From contig VWZL01002558.1 in NCBI GenBank assembly GCA_013396915.1, positions 559,021 to 623,020 on the forward strand: a DNA stretch of 64,000 nucleotides. Reading direction: 5' to 3'. The DNA comes from Stercorarius parasiticus. Taxonomy: Eukaryota > Chordata > Aves > Charadriiformes > Stercorariidae. A model generated the notes under the pieces. The model had not been told where the DNA came from. It ran no database searches and worked only from the letters and a program-made list of their open reading frames with translations. Both the position numbers and the translations under genes were made by a program. Of this stretch, positions 49,301 to 59,680 are shown piece by piece (position 1 is the first letter of the stretch; each line of letters opens with the position of its first letter).

Positions 49301-52300
49301 CTATATTTCTACATGCATCCTGTATTTATTTTATATATATCTCTATATATGTATATATAAAATCATGAATATACTATTGGTAGTAACTCCAGGGTGTTTC
49401 TCTATTTTTCTGGGCATAGAGTTCAGCCTATTGAGGCAAAGCCTGCAATTTTCTCCGTTCTCCCTGAGCAGGTAAGACCACTGCAGACACTCTCTCTCAC
49501 TGTATCTTTCAAGCAGCGCAGGAACGAAAAATCAGCAGACACGTAACAGGGTATCTTGTGCTGGGAAGAAACATGAGCAATAGGAAGGCAAGGCACAAAA
49601 GTGCCAAACCCCGAAGGGACAGTGTAAAACAAACACAGAGGATTGCTTTCCAACTGTTTGCCTTCTTTCAGGCAGGTGGTAATTACAGGGCACCTCTGAT
49701 GCTCTTGGATGAAGGGGAGGCTGGGAAGATGAGGGAGGGACTGAATCACGAGGGAGGTGTTTTTAGAAAAATGCTTGCCAACGCAAAGATAAGAAAGAGG
49801 AGTAGTGAGGGAGGAGGAGGGGAGGGAGAGGAGGAGGAGGAGAGCAGCCCTGTCCCCTCTTTTTAAGCAATGTTTGCTCCACAAAAGGCAGCTAGTGTCC
49901 AGGAGACCTGCTGGACCACTTTCACCCGGTCCTGTGACAGTGACTCCATCTCCAGGGAACCTACTTCTTACAGTTAGGGCAGCTCCTGTGTGGTGCCACC
50001 GTGAGTGAGACAGCGCAGCAAGGGCACGGTCTGCAGCCAGTCCCTTTTCTGGGACCTCACAACACGAGCAACTCATGCGGCATTTAACAGGAAGAGCTCC
50101 CAGTCTGTAGTGGGTGAACTGGGCACAGCGGGGAGGACCACAAGGCAGGGCAGAATTCAAACCAGTGACAATAACCTTTCTACAAAGCGTCATAAGCTTT
50201 GTTAGTTTGTAGCATACTCAAACTCTACTCTGCATCTCCTACGTTGCATCTTCTGCCGGGGGAAAGGGGAAGATAAAACCACGAAAAATAGCACTTATCT
50301 TTCACTGCTGAATAGATGTCTGTAATCCAAAGTAAAGCTTCAAACATAAAGGCAACCACATGAAACTTAGAGTTCTTAAAGCAAGATTTCCACAAACATT
50401 TGCAGGCACGCTACCAAGTACTAAATGATGAAATATTTACCCGGAACTGAGATGGCGTTTCCAGTGTATTAAAATCTGAGGAAGAAGTTATTCCATCTTC
50501 AAGGGTCTCCAAAAACACCTTCTGGAAATCCAGCATTTCTGGCAGACTGCCGAACAAAGACTCCATCTGTGGAAAACATCAGGCTATGAAGGGCAGCACT
50601 CCATGGAGCTAACGGTGGTCTTGCGAAAACAGTCGAAGTGACACTCGAAGAGGTTGCAAAGGACAATAACATTTTTGTTGATACTTTTCAGGTGTGTTTT
50701 ATAAAAAAAAAAAAAACCCTTACAAAAAAGCAAAGATTTCTTAGGAGTTAAGTCAGAACAATTACCATTTAAAAAAAGAAGTGACGCACGCACCAGACAG
50801 AAAGGCACTGACTGGTGTAATTCCTATTGTTATGTTCGCTGTTTGCTCTTTCTGTCGTGCTCTCAGCAATGAAAGACTCAAATGCCAAGGTCTTAACTCA
50901 TAAAGAATAAAAAGTACATCTTTCAGTTATTCCCTCACCTCATCCTGGGTAAGGAAGGTTTCATTTTGAAGGGGCTCCAAGTACAGCTCGAAGAGGCAGC
51001 TCAAGTCCTGCAAGAAACAGAACTCACTCACTTTTTATGGAACGGTTTGAAATTGTTCTTTATGTGACAACTGCAGGATAGGGGTAATGTTCAGGAATGA
51101 ACTAGAGATATAATTCCTTTTCTGGAACAAAATCACCTGCATGCTGTTAGCACTAAAGTGATTGCTAAATTGGAGGCAAACTGATTTCGGTGTAATGTTT
51201 TTGTTTCATCCTTAAGGCTTTACAGCTTGATTATAACAAATTATATTTTAATATAGCATGAGGAGAAAATGTTACAGATGATGGCTTTCTAAAGAGTCCG
51301 TGTATATGAACAGCATCAAATGTTTTAACCATGCATGTTAGATAAACCGTATAAATAGCCACTCATTTAAACATCAGTCGTAATATCCAGAAGGACACGT
51401 AACATTTTAAAATCCTATTAGGTATCAACGTGTTCGGTTGTGTAGCCGGGGGGACATGATTGGGGGCTTTTTCAGTCACTTCCTTAAAGAATTGGTGCCA
51501 CTTTTGAAGACTTACTATCCCACACCAATGCATGACGGCAGGGCTGGGGCCCGCTGCAGGGCTCTCCGACCCTGAGAAGGGAAACGGCAGAAATTCTTAT
51601 GGAGAAGGAATAACGAGCATCTCCCTGAGAACGCCGTCATGAGTGTGTGCAACCTGCCAGGATTTTGCCTGGTGCAAAGTTTCACACAAGTCAGTGGCCT
51701 CCATGCTCATGCCTTTGTTCAAGCGATTCCTCTGTAAGAAACATACGTGGGGGTTCGTGTTCTGTAAACTTCCTCAAACTTTACAGCATTTGGCTGTTTT
51801 GCTCTATTGGTGGATGTAATAACACCAACAGCCTGAAAGCGTTTTCTCTTCTTTCCCATGTACATTATTGCAGCAAGTACCAATATCTGTAAGTATGCAT
51901 TTTGAGATCCAGTAAAGTAGATGATTCCTCCTTGGTGAATGAAATCAATGTCAGTGAATCAGTGTCAATGAAATCAATGTTTTCATGTTTCTTTTGGCGT
52001 ACAGTCACATGAATTTGGGGTTTATAAAAAGAAGAGACATGCATCTAACAAATTATGGACTTATCAGTCAGAGGAGAAATAACATATGGGTGATGCTACA
52101 AACCAAATGGAGCTGTGCCTTTTAGCTTTGCGGATTCAAAAATAATTACGCACAATTTTCCACACTTAAACTTTTTTCCTAATTTGTGGGACATCTATTC
52201 TTTTCTTCTACCAGATTTATTTTCATCTTGAAAACTACGGAAACATCCTCTGGAAAACCCCCACATTAACATACTGCAGGTATCTACTCGCCACAGATCA

Positions 52301-52723
52301 CCACTCTCCAACGTAAATACAAACTGACTAGAACTAAAGCTACTAGATAAATCCTCCAGCCTTTATTCCAGGAGCAAGCCTGTTGAAAACAACAGGAACA
52401 ATTAGATAGGCGGACTTCTAGGTTGTGGCCCTTGGAGAGGGCTGGTTATATAAAGGTAAGCATGAAATATATTAAGACCATCCACAAATCATGGTCAGCC
52501 TCAAAACCAAGGCTGTAGCTAGCCAGATTATTTTTTTTTGTACCTTGACGTAGGATTTCTCTGTGTCCATAAGTTCTTGGATGACTTTCCTCAATCTGTC
52601 TGCGTCAGAAAGGTGGCGAGCCAGTGGCCGCGGAGGTGGATGCTGGTTGTCCTTCTGTCCTTCCATACCGCTTGCCTGGACTTCTTGGAAGTTTCGGCAC
52701 AACGCACTGATCTGTTCTGCACT
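39697..52723 (-). CDS. TIAM2: TIAM2: Rac1 guanine nucleotide exchange factor, 3' part of gene (12 coding exons, 5' incomplete)
   Basis: Twelve exons (52544-52723, 50939-51007, 50441-50566, 49079-49187, 48306-48485, 46780-46898, 45498-45606, 43737-43795, 42782-42887, 41928-42015, 41206-41360, 39697-40343) join in frame, all with GT-AG junctions, to 648 codons plus stop. Human TIAM2 is about 1700 aa, so this is the C-terminal third. It encodes the DH domain (about residues 39-250 of the joined part: TEKSYVKDL in CR1, [11 protein letters not shown] in CR3), the following PH domain (about 262-410) and a phosphorylatable acidic tail ending HGKS. TIAM2 activates Rac1 at the membrane in neurite growth and cell migration. 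The N-terminal PH, Ras-binding and PDZ regions are not in the visible exons. TIAM2 is chosen over paralogue TIAM1 because of the C-tail and synteny with TFB1M/CLDN20. Confidence 0.95.
41206..41360 (-). CDS. TIAM2: TIAM2 exon: last PH helix and start of tail
   Basis: Acceptor 'taaacttgcag' and donor 'aactgg|gtaaga'. It encodes [20 protein letters not shown] (the C-terminal PH helix), then a basic segment ending [11 protein letters not shown]. Confidence 0.94.
41928..42015 (-). CDS. TIAM2: TIAM2 PH-domain exon (88 nt)
   Basis: Acceptor 'catgcacag' and donor 'agcag|gtaagc'. It encodes [20 protein letters not shown] and PETIFQLCS, and ends with two bases of a Ser codon. Confidence 0.93.
42782..42887 (-). 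CDS. TIAM2: TIAM2 PH-domain exon (106 nt)
   Basis: Acceptor 'ctttttgcag' and donor 'acagcag|gtaatt'. It encodes [20 protein letters not shown] and [15 protein letters not shown]. The first eight residues differ from human, as expected for a PH-domain loop; the rest is conserved. Confidence 0.93.
43737..43795 (-). CDS. TIAM2: TIAM2 short PH-domain exon (59 nt)
   Basis: Acceptor 'tttcttttttag' and donor 'aaaatg|gtaagt'. It encodes [20 protein letters not shown]. The final Met replaces Leu of the human protein at the junction. Confidence 0.92.
45498..45606 (-). CDS. TIAM2: TIAM2 exon: start of C-terminal PH domain
   Basis: Acceptor 'atttaatacag' and donor 'gtgtttg|gtaagt'. It encodes [20 protein letters not shown] through DLELTVF, the first strands of the DH-associated PH domain. 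It leaves one base of a Val codon. Confidence 0.94.
46780..46898 (-). CDS. TIAM2: TIAM2 exon: end of DH domain
   Basis: Acceptor 'aaaccttacag' and donor 'aaggag|gtaaga'. It encodes [20 protein letters not shown] then [16 protein letters not shown], the last DH helix and DH-PH linker. Confidence 0.94.
47995..48012 (+). repeat. G-run pair, potential G-quadruplex
   Basis: Seven Gs, CGGC, then seven Gs on the + strand, which allows four G-triplets with loops of 1, 4 and 1. It lies in a TIAM2 intron, so the nascent TIAM2 RNA would be C-rich here and the DNA quadruplex would form on the template strand. Confidence 0.6.
48306..48485 (-). CDS. TIAM2: TIAM2 DH-domain exon with CR3
   Basis: Acceptor 'tttacgtctag' and donor 'ttgacag|gtaact'. 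It encodes [16 protein letters not shown] and the most conserved DH helix, [20 protein letters not shown], which contacts Rac switch regions. 180 nt, phase 1 to phase 1. Confidence 0.95.
49079..49187 (-). CDS. TIAM2: TIAM2 DH-domain exon (109 nt)
   Basis: Acceptor 'gttgattccag' and donor 'gagagag|gtaatt'. It encodes [20 protein letters not shown] through VQKVLER and leaves one base, completed to Ala by the next exon. Confidence 0.94.
49423..50193 (-). other. Unidentified 256-codon open reading frame in a TIAM2 intron
   Basis: The longest open frame of the window not explained by a known gene, on the same strand as TIAM2, between the exons at 49079-49187 and 50441-50566. The translation is rich in Ser, Leu and Cys, with no domain, signal or membrane pattern I can name. 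Part of it reads the complement of the polypurine tract. I do not recognise it as retroviral or CR1 protein. It may be chance in a locally GC-richer stretch, retained intron sequence or a decayed element. Confidence 0.25.
49790..49846 (+). repeat. Polypurine (G/A) tract
   Basis: A run made almost only of G and A with repeated GGA/GAGG units, interrupted by two Ts in 'agtagtgag'. Such tracts can adopt triplex or tetraplex structures. It lies in a TIAM2 intron and within the open frame at 49423-50193, where it gives a Ser/Leu-rich stretch. Confidence 0.7.
50441..50566 (-). CDS. TIAM2: TIAM2 DH-domain exon (126 nt)
   Basis: Acceptor 'gttttccacag' and donor 'ttccgg|gtaaat'. It encodes [15 protein letters not shown] to LETPSQFR, 42 residues, phase 0 at both ends. 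Confidence 0.94.
50939..51007 (-). CDS. TIAM2: TIAM2 DH-domain exon (69 nt)
   Basis: Acceptor 'gtttcttgcag' and donor 'gatgag|gtgagg'. It encodes [13 protein letters not shown] and ETFLTQDE, identical in pattern to the mammalian TIAM2 DH domain. Phase 0 at both ends. Confidence 0.94.
52544..52723 (-). CDS. TIAM2: TIAM2 exon: linker and start of DH domain
   Basis: Acceptor 'ctcatttaacag' and donor 'gtcaag|gtacaa' on the - strand; 180 nt, phase 0. It encodes [16 protein letters not shown], a proline-rich linker (HPPPRP), then [20 protein letters not shown], the first DH helix (CR1). It is the most 5' TIAM2 exon I can recognise in the window. Confidence 0.93.
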
Positions 52724-54629
52724 CTGTTAAATGAGAAGAAAGAGACAAGCGCTGATGTTTTAGAACGAGCTGCACTACAATTATTTTTAAACTCCTCAAA
52801 TTTTGCTCTTGTTCCAAACCGGGGGGCCAGAGCATGCCATCGATTATCGTCAAATATGTATTCTGATAGCTTTGAACAGCTTCAATTTGTAGCAGATCCA
52901 GATCACAGCGGTAAAACGAAATGAAAATTTTCCAGTGATTTTTCCAGTGCAAATTATTTTCAGTCTTCAGATACAAGCTTGTAGGATGCAAAAGATGAGA
53001 GAACACTCAGGTATATCATATATTTTGCTTCTTATGACACTAGATCACACTGTTTTCCATCTCTCTCACCTTGCAACACTCACTGCATCAAAATAGAAGG
53101 AATTTGTAGATAAAGATCTTTTACGCATCCAGAATAACTTTTGTCATCTGCTACCTACCTTGTGTTGGGTGTTTTTTTTTCAAACAATGAGACTTGAAGC
53201 TGAGGCTTCAGATTGCAATGTCTTGGCTTGTCAAAAGATGTTTAGATGCTTTCTCTCCAAGGAGACAACTACGTAACAAGATCTTTTGCTTTCAAAACCA
53301 GTGATTCTTTAGAGGAATGATAACCATGAAAAAACCTCAGAGAATTTTCAAGCAAGGTAGGAATTGGAGATGGAAAAACAACAGTCATTCTTACAAGGCA
53401 AAAATGGAAGAGAAAGAGATTTTTATGACACTATGAAATCATCGTGTAGTTTGCGCATGCCTGACCGTCACTAATACCCAAGAGCAACTTTTGCAGGCAA
53501 TAATCTTTAATGCTTAATTTGAAAATTATTCCACTGTTCTCTTTCTTATATGACGTTTTCCTGAAAGCTAGAATATCACTACCGTTACCCAATTCCACCT
53601 TAATTGCTGTCAGTATCCACCTCTTCATACTACACGAAACAATTCTTCTGCAGAGCTTCTGTCTTTCAGACACTAAGACACCGGACAGTTGCATATGCTG
53701 TGCCATATATTATCTTCTACTTGGTGAATGCATTCAGATGAAGGCTAAATGAATGCTGCTTCATTTCAAGCAGAAATCTTGTTTCGGTGATCTTGTTTCA
53801 GGGAAGAAATTCGGACATGAGTGCATTTCAGAACTGTCTTAATCCGTACTAGTTTATTCCACACGCTGTTTCAAGTGGTCCTTTTTGGGTCTCCTGATTC
53901 ACCACTGATCAGCTGTGTACCTAAGTCCACCAGCACACCAGGTCATCCAATGAGCAAACACAAAAGCTATTCTGAAACCGAACTAAGCTACACAAAGCCA
54001 TGCGCTAACAATATTAAATCTCAGCCATTAATGTGACAAAAGGTAAGTACATCCCTCACACCTATATGATGGAAATAAATGTTAAAATGTCAAATATTTT
54101 CCATATACACTATATTACTCTGTAGCTTCCCAGCCCTCAGTTTTGAACAATGCCACCACTCTAAAAAAAAGAAAGAAGTTACTTTCCTCACTAACATGTG
54201 CAGCCAACTTCCACAATCCTGTATAATGACAGGTTGCAGGACTACGAAATTTAGATACATTTTATATTTGCAACATTTATTAGGACTCAACAGAATGCAA
54301 CATAAGTTGAATGGTGTTTGTTGGAATTACAGCTGCACACTGATGGAATACATTTAGGAATCACAGTCACTTTGTGCCACTAAAATTAATTCTAGGGCTT
54401 TGGAAATAAATTGCAACTTAATTTAGGAAATGTTGGGGGGAGGATGTATTTTAAAGCAACTTCTAAATAGCTGAATGCCAAAGCACTTCAGTTTTGTTTT
54501 CTTTGTTTCTGATGTCAGAAAGTTTTGTATTTGTATCAAATGACTCAGATTTTATGCTCTCTACAACTCAAGGTGCATGTGGGCAGCTTGATTTACATCA
54601 ACCTGATGCCTGATCAAGGACACTAGATC

Positions 54630-54805
54630 AAGGATATGAGACAGCCTATTGAAAGCGAGTCATAATCATCATCACCAGGCACAGTTTTATAAGGAGGAGT
54701 TAGAAGTCCTCTATTCCTCCTCAGCCACCTTCGCATGTAGGGCAGGCGGACATTGGAGAACATGCGATGTTCTCCATCCCCTTCAGTTTTGGGGCCAGAG
54801 CTGTA
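54630..54805 (-). other. Exon-like open block, unidentified
   Basis: On the - strand an acceptor-like 'ggttcttggtggcag' precedes an open frame reading YSSGPKTEGDGEH, MFSNVRLPYMRRWLRRNRG and TVPGDDDYDSLSIG before a stop. Composition and the absence of low complexity look more protein-like than the neighbours. However, the downstream donor is weak (ggctgtctc) and I cannot match it to TIAM2 or any family. It could be an alternative TIAM2 exon, a terminal exon or a transposon remnant. Confidence 0.25.
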
Positions 54806-57800
54806 TCTGCCACCAAGAACCACCGGATAAGAAAGCGTATAGAAATAGATGATACTCCTCAACTTAAATACTATTTGAGCACCTAAGCAACATAATTTTG
54901 GAGTCAGAAGTTGTTCCACAAAACTGGCCCAAGCCCAAGGCACAGGATTACCCTAAGGTACCGCTCAGCGATACTGCTGACAAGTAGTGATATTTATAAA
55001 CTTCAGTATGCTTCCGAACATATAAGCGCTTTGTGTTTGCAAGTCTGGCATTAAAAAAAAATGCCCTTGTCCTGAAGTACTGCTTGTAGGCTCTGGTGCT
55101 TTCCCGCAGCTTTGCTGCTCTCTGTCCTTCCCTTTACGGGACAGTTTCAGGCTGTGCAATATCCAGACTTGATTCTCATTCTGTGTGTCCACTGGGGTAT
55201 TTACATTTGGGTCAAAGCAAGCACGAAATGCTACTTGATCACAGGACAGAAGTATTTTACATTCACTCCTGCACATCGCACGGACCACAGAAGATGCAGA
55301 AACACATTTTGCCAGTGAAACCACAATGTGTACCTTAGCTTCTGGACCACGAGCCCAGTATTCATGAGAAATTTCATAATGAATAAATAAGGAGGAATAA
55401 AAGCTATTTTTGCTTCATATTTCTTCCCAAAACTCCCTTACCACCCAGGTTGGGATCTCCATCTTTTTTCCACACTGCTCTGGATGCTACTTTCTGCCTC
55501 CCACACTAAACAATGTCCCGCTCTTAATTATTTTTGCTGCTTAAAATAGGCCTTTTCTATAAAGGCTCTAGGGATAACCCCTAAGAACATCTCCTTTCTA
55601 CCTTTTACGTGCGGGCAGGAGAGGGCCAGCCTCTGCCTTGTCACTGACTGCAGCTGGGATTTCAAAGTCATCTGGGCATTCTGGATGTCAAAGCAGTTTG
55701 ACAGTCCAGTGCCCTTAAACCAAGATGTCTCAAGAGAAGCCCCGAGTTGACACTGCGTACACCCCCTGTAACCCTGAATTAGGTGGGAATTAACCCTGAA
55801 TTTGCTCTGACGATGGCACTGCAACGGTTAACCCAGGAAGATTTGGCTCTCGGATACATCTGGTAAACTCCTTAAGCACAGAGCGTCTTTTATTTGCACA
55901 AGGCCAACACTGTCTGGGCTTAGCAAACAGTAAAGAAATTATTTATGCCAACCTTTGTAGTGTGCAGCTCATCAGAACAACAACATTTAAGTCGGTGAAA
56001 AGAAAAGCCCGGATGACTGACTGTGGACAAGGCTGCAATGTAGATGGGTGCAGAGAAAAGCTGAGGAGAGCATGCAGTGGAAACAACAAACTTCCTCCAA
56101 AACCCATCACTTGAGCTTACGTATGCCACTTTCGGCAACATTTATAGAAGATTGCAAGCAGCTTCAGCTTACCTTTGGCAACAAACAGCAGACAGATGAG
56201 GCTAAAAATCCAAAAATTTTGACTAACATTGCTAGATTTGAATCTCAGAGTTGGGAAAGACAACTGGCACTTCGCAAAGGGTTTATAGAAAAAAACAAAT
56301 ACTCGCATTCCAGAGAGAATGAAGTTAAGCAGCACTGTACTGTTTTGCTGGCCATTTTCACAGATTTTCCAACAAAGCTGTAATAAACCCTTCTACAGGC
56401 CTAGCAGTCACGGCAAACAGCCTCCTGCCCCGTACTCTCTCGGCCTCTAAGAAAACTAAAGGATGTGTGGAAGCAGCCTTGAGAAACCATTTTTTCACCC
56501 CTGCACGTTTGCGACTCATAGGTAGGTCCTACGTACTTTTGCAGGGAGTACTCCCTGTGAGTGAGGATTGCTCACGTGGAAGGGCAAGTTCCAGTCCACG
56601 ACATTGTCAGCTTGACCCACAGCCAGCCACCACAGTGGTGCTCAGCTTGTCAGATGGAGATGAAGCACATCCCATTTTCAATAATACCCCGATAAGGAAT
56701 ATTAGAGATTATTCCTTTAAACTGAACATAAGGATACTCTTACAAGGAACCTCACGGATTTTCTTTGCTCCTTGCAGACAAGCATATCATCATTTGAAGC
56801 TGTGCTATCCACACCAGAGTTAAAAATCTCCATAAAATTAATTGGTGAGCGAGCAGAAGACATTAATCAGCAGTGGTTAAGCATTAGCACAACAATTTCA
56901 TGGCTACCCTGTGACTTTCTACTGAATGATACTGATTGAGCATAAATGCTGCACAAGGTCAATTAGCGTCACGGTGTCTCTGCTCACTGCTGGTTTTTTT
57001 TACCCTCATCTATACACCTCATGTACTCCATCAGTCAGCCGGGGTTTGTTTGAAAAAGTGATGGAAAGGAATATTTTGAATAGGCTTAAAAAACTCTACA
57101 GACTGAGAAAGACTCCCCGGGAGGGTTAAAACTGTGCATGTTCTTTGATAAGTCTTCAGATTCCTGTACCCTTGTGCAGGACACTGACCACATCTACGGG
57201 GCGCTCACCAATCCTTTGAATTCCTTATCCGAAGAGGAAGCATGCTCAGAAAACATCCTGCAGAAACAGATTAGTCTTGTACCCTCTAAAAATCAACAGC
57301 TAACAGCTCAGCTCTGTCTGATGTATGTATTTCCGAGAAGACTGAATGCAGCAGTCGGCAGGAGAAATACAATTACGTGGGGTTTTGAGAAACGAACAAC
57401 TGGCCAGAGACCTCTTTACATCCCTCACTCTGTGAAGAAGGAAAGCTTTTGGAGATGTCCATAACTTTTCCTTTGTGTTAGAAGATGCTTCTCTTCAGAA
57501 CAAAGGCAGCCCTAACAGCCGTTGGTTTTTTGCTGGTCCATCACTCTCTAGACTTCTCTGCCATCCTCAGACTGGGAAATACTTTGTAACCAAGCAATTT
57601 AGAAGGCTAGAAAGTTGCAGGCTTAAAGACTGAAAAAAGTTGCCCTATGTTGCACATCAATACAGTATGTGCACTCCTCTAAATTATTTATTTAGACTGA
57701 AAAATGTCAGCAGAGTTTTACTGAAAACTGCCTTATGATATTTTCACCACAGGTACCTGGGCAAGACTACGGCTCGGCTTCGGGGAACAGAAGCTAAAGC

Positions 57801-58319
57801 AAAGTAGTAGCCTCAGTCACCACTTACCTTCTGGTCCTCCTCCTTTTTCATCCCCAACTTAAAGGCCACTCAGAACATGAAACTGTTCCTGACACCGCTG
57901 AAATTCCAGGGGTCTGTTTTGTTTCGCTGTGTCTCTTGCAGGTCTTTTAATTAAAACGTTTAAAACATTGCTAAAGGGAAGGTATTTTTTTTAAAAGTGC
58001 CCACTCCGATCCTTTGTAGCAATACGCCAAACATAGTTCAGAGTTACGCTTTAAGGAGGGAGAAGCAACTCCTCTATGCTACCATTTTTAAAAGCTGCCC
58101 TACCAAACACTACCAGACTAGCCAACAGGGTGGGAGTTATGGATAAACTTTTGTCTTTGAGTACGAATTTCCCAATTTTGGGGACACTTACATTAGTGAA
58201 GTCAGCCCATTCCAGTAATGCAAGTAGGTGTCATCAACCTTATTTAGAACTCTCAAGTACAGTAAGAAGATGACCTAGCAACTCTTTCCCAGCAGCACAG
58301 GTCAAGGCCTGAAATAAGA

Positions 58320-58660
58320 CTGAACACGTGGCTGTGTAAAGCAGTTACGACGCAACCCACCTGACACGGTGCCTGAGCTATTAATATGAATCGCATGGTG
58401 GGAAATCTTCCCTCTCAGGTCCCACACAGAGAGAGATGCCCATCCTTCTCCCTGGATACAGAGGAAGAACCGCTGGTGACTTAGGTACCGGACGGACACG
58501 CTGGTTATGAACCAAGCCACGCAGCAGGGATCCGCGCCGACCAGGTCCCGAGGACCAGCAGCTTCCATTGGGTTCAGAGATGCCGTACTCAGCATCTCTA
58601 AAATCAAAGACGTCTGACCCAACGCATACCAAAGTCAAAGGCAAAACAGAAATCACTTCC
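58320..58660. other. GC-richer block, possible old mobile-element remnant
   Basis: About 340 bp with higher GC and CpG than its flanks, open in two - strand frames (58302-58622 and 58381-58665). Neither translation is recognisable. The sharp change in composition resembles an inserted LTR-type or other repeat, but I see no terminal repeats or target duplication. Confidence 0.2.
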
Positions 58661-59199
58661 AGCATGGAAGGTTAAATCCTGACCATACTAAATGTAACGA
58701 TGAGAGCTTCAGGCAAACAAAGAGAGAGGAACCCTTATAGCCCAGGTCACAAAAAGAAGGCAAATTTTCTCAAACCCCGATCTTGTGAAAATACTGCCAT
58801 TCTCTCCTTCCCCGTGTCCTTGTCCTGATGTTGCCAATCTTAATGCAGAAGGCTCAAGTATTTTTCTACCGCCTGTGTAATATATTTACAGCCTTCTTAT
58901 ATTCCCCCAGCAGTACCTTGATGATTTATCCTTTTTCTCCCCTTTTTCTACAATCCTAAATTATTAGTCAAAAACCAGAGAAACAGTTAAAACATTCATG
59001 CTGCAGTTATTCCCAAATTTCCCTGAAGAATCTTGTTTCGACCTCCCACTTCTTGTCAAAATCTGGATCATGACTTCGTCCTTTCTCTGACAGACGCAAG
59101 AAATAACTATTTTGCTTGAGCCCAGCAGCAAACAGTGCAGGCATCCAACCCACCCTCCCCTCCCCCAAACTTCAAAAAGCCCAAATCTTTTCCCATGCA

Positions 59200-59680
59200 G
59201 TGCACTGGTATAAACTCACCCACCGACTACACGTTCCCAGAATCCATTATTTGATTACCGACGCTGGGGCAGCCGCTATTTATCAAGCGCTGGCAGGCTG
59301 GCGCAGCCCCATCACCTCCCTTAGCCTAATTAAGCAGCATCCCCCCCAGCTTAACCCACGCCGCTGCAGGACTCACCACAGAAAACATCCTGTGCAGGGA
59401 GCCGTACGCTGCTGCTGCCTGCTGCTGGGTTTTGCGAGCCAACGCTAAACTCTTAGCTCTGGTTTTACTCCTCCGGAAGGCGGGCATTACGGCTTGCGAA
59501 TACAAACTTTGCCAAAGGAAAAAAAAGGCCCCTCGGAAGGAAGCCTCGGACGTGGCGATCCCCCACGAGCCCAGAGCTCAGCCACAGAAGTTTCTCTTTT
59601 GCGCGGATTAACGAAAATCGGAGACGCTGTCAATGTCCCAGCGTAATGGGGCTAAGCAGCGTACAAGAGCACAAACAGAC
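59200..59680. promoter_or_regulatory. Moderate CpG-rich block, possible internal promoter
   Basis: A stretch with more CpG than the rest of this region (including ccgacgctgg, aagcgctggc, cctccggaaggcgggc, cctcggacgtggcgatc). It has no TATA box or clear first-exon donor that I can fix. It lies about 6.5 kb upstream of the first recognised TIAM2 exon, so an internal TIAM2 promoter is one reading. Confidence 0.25.

Larger units (their letters stand above)
40344..52543 (-). other. TIAM2 introns between the recognised exons
   Basis: Eleven introns of about 0.4-1.7 kb separate the twelve exons. Items seen inside are a G-quadruplex-capable run (47995-48012), a polypurine tract (49790-49846), an unexplained 256-codon open frame (49423-50193) and a 14-bp motif repeated 29 bp apart (51938-51951 and 51967-51980). 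I found no RNA genes or clear transposons. Confidence 0.8.
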
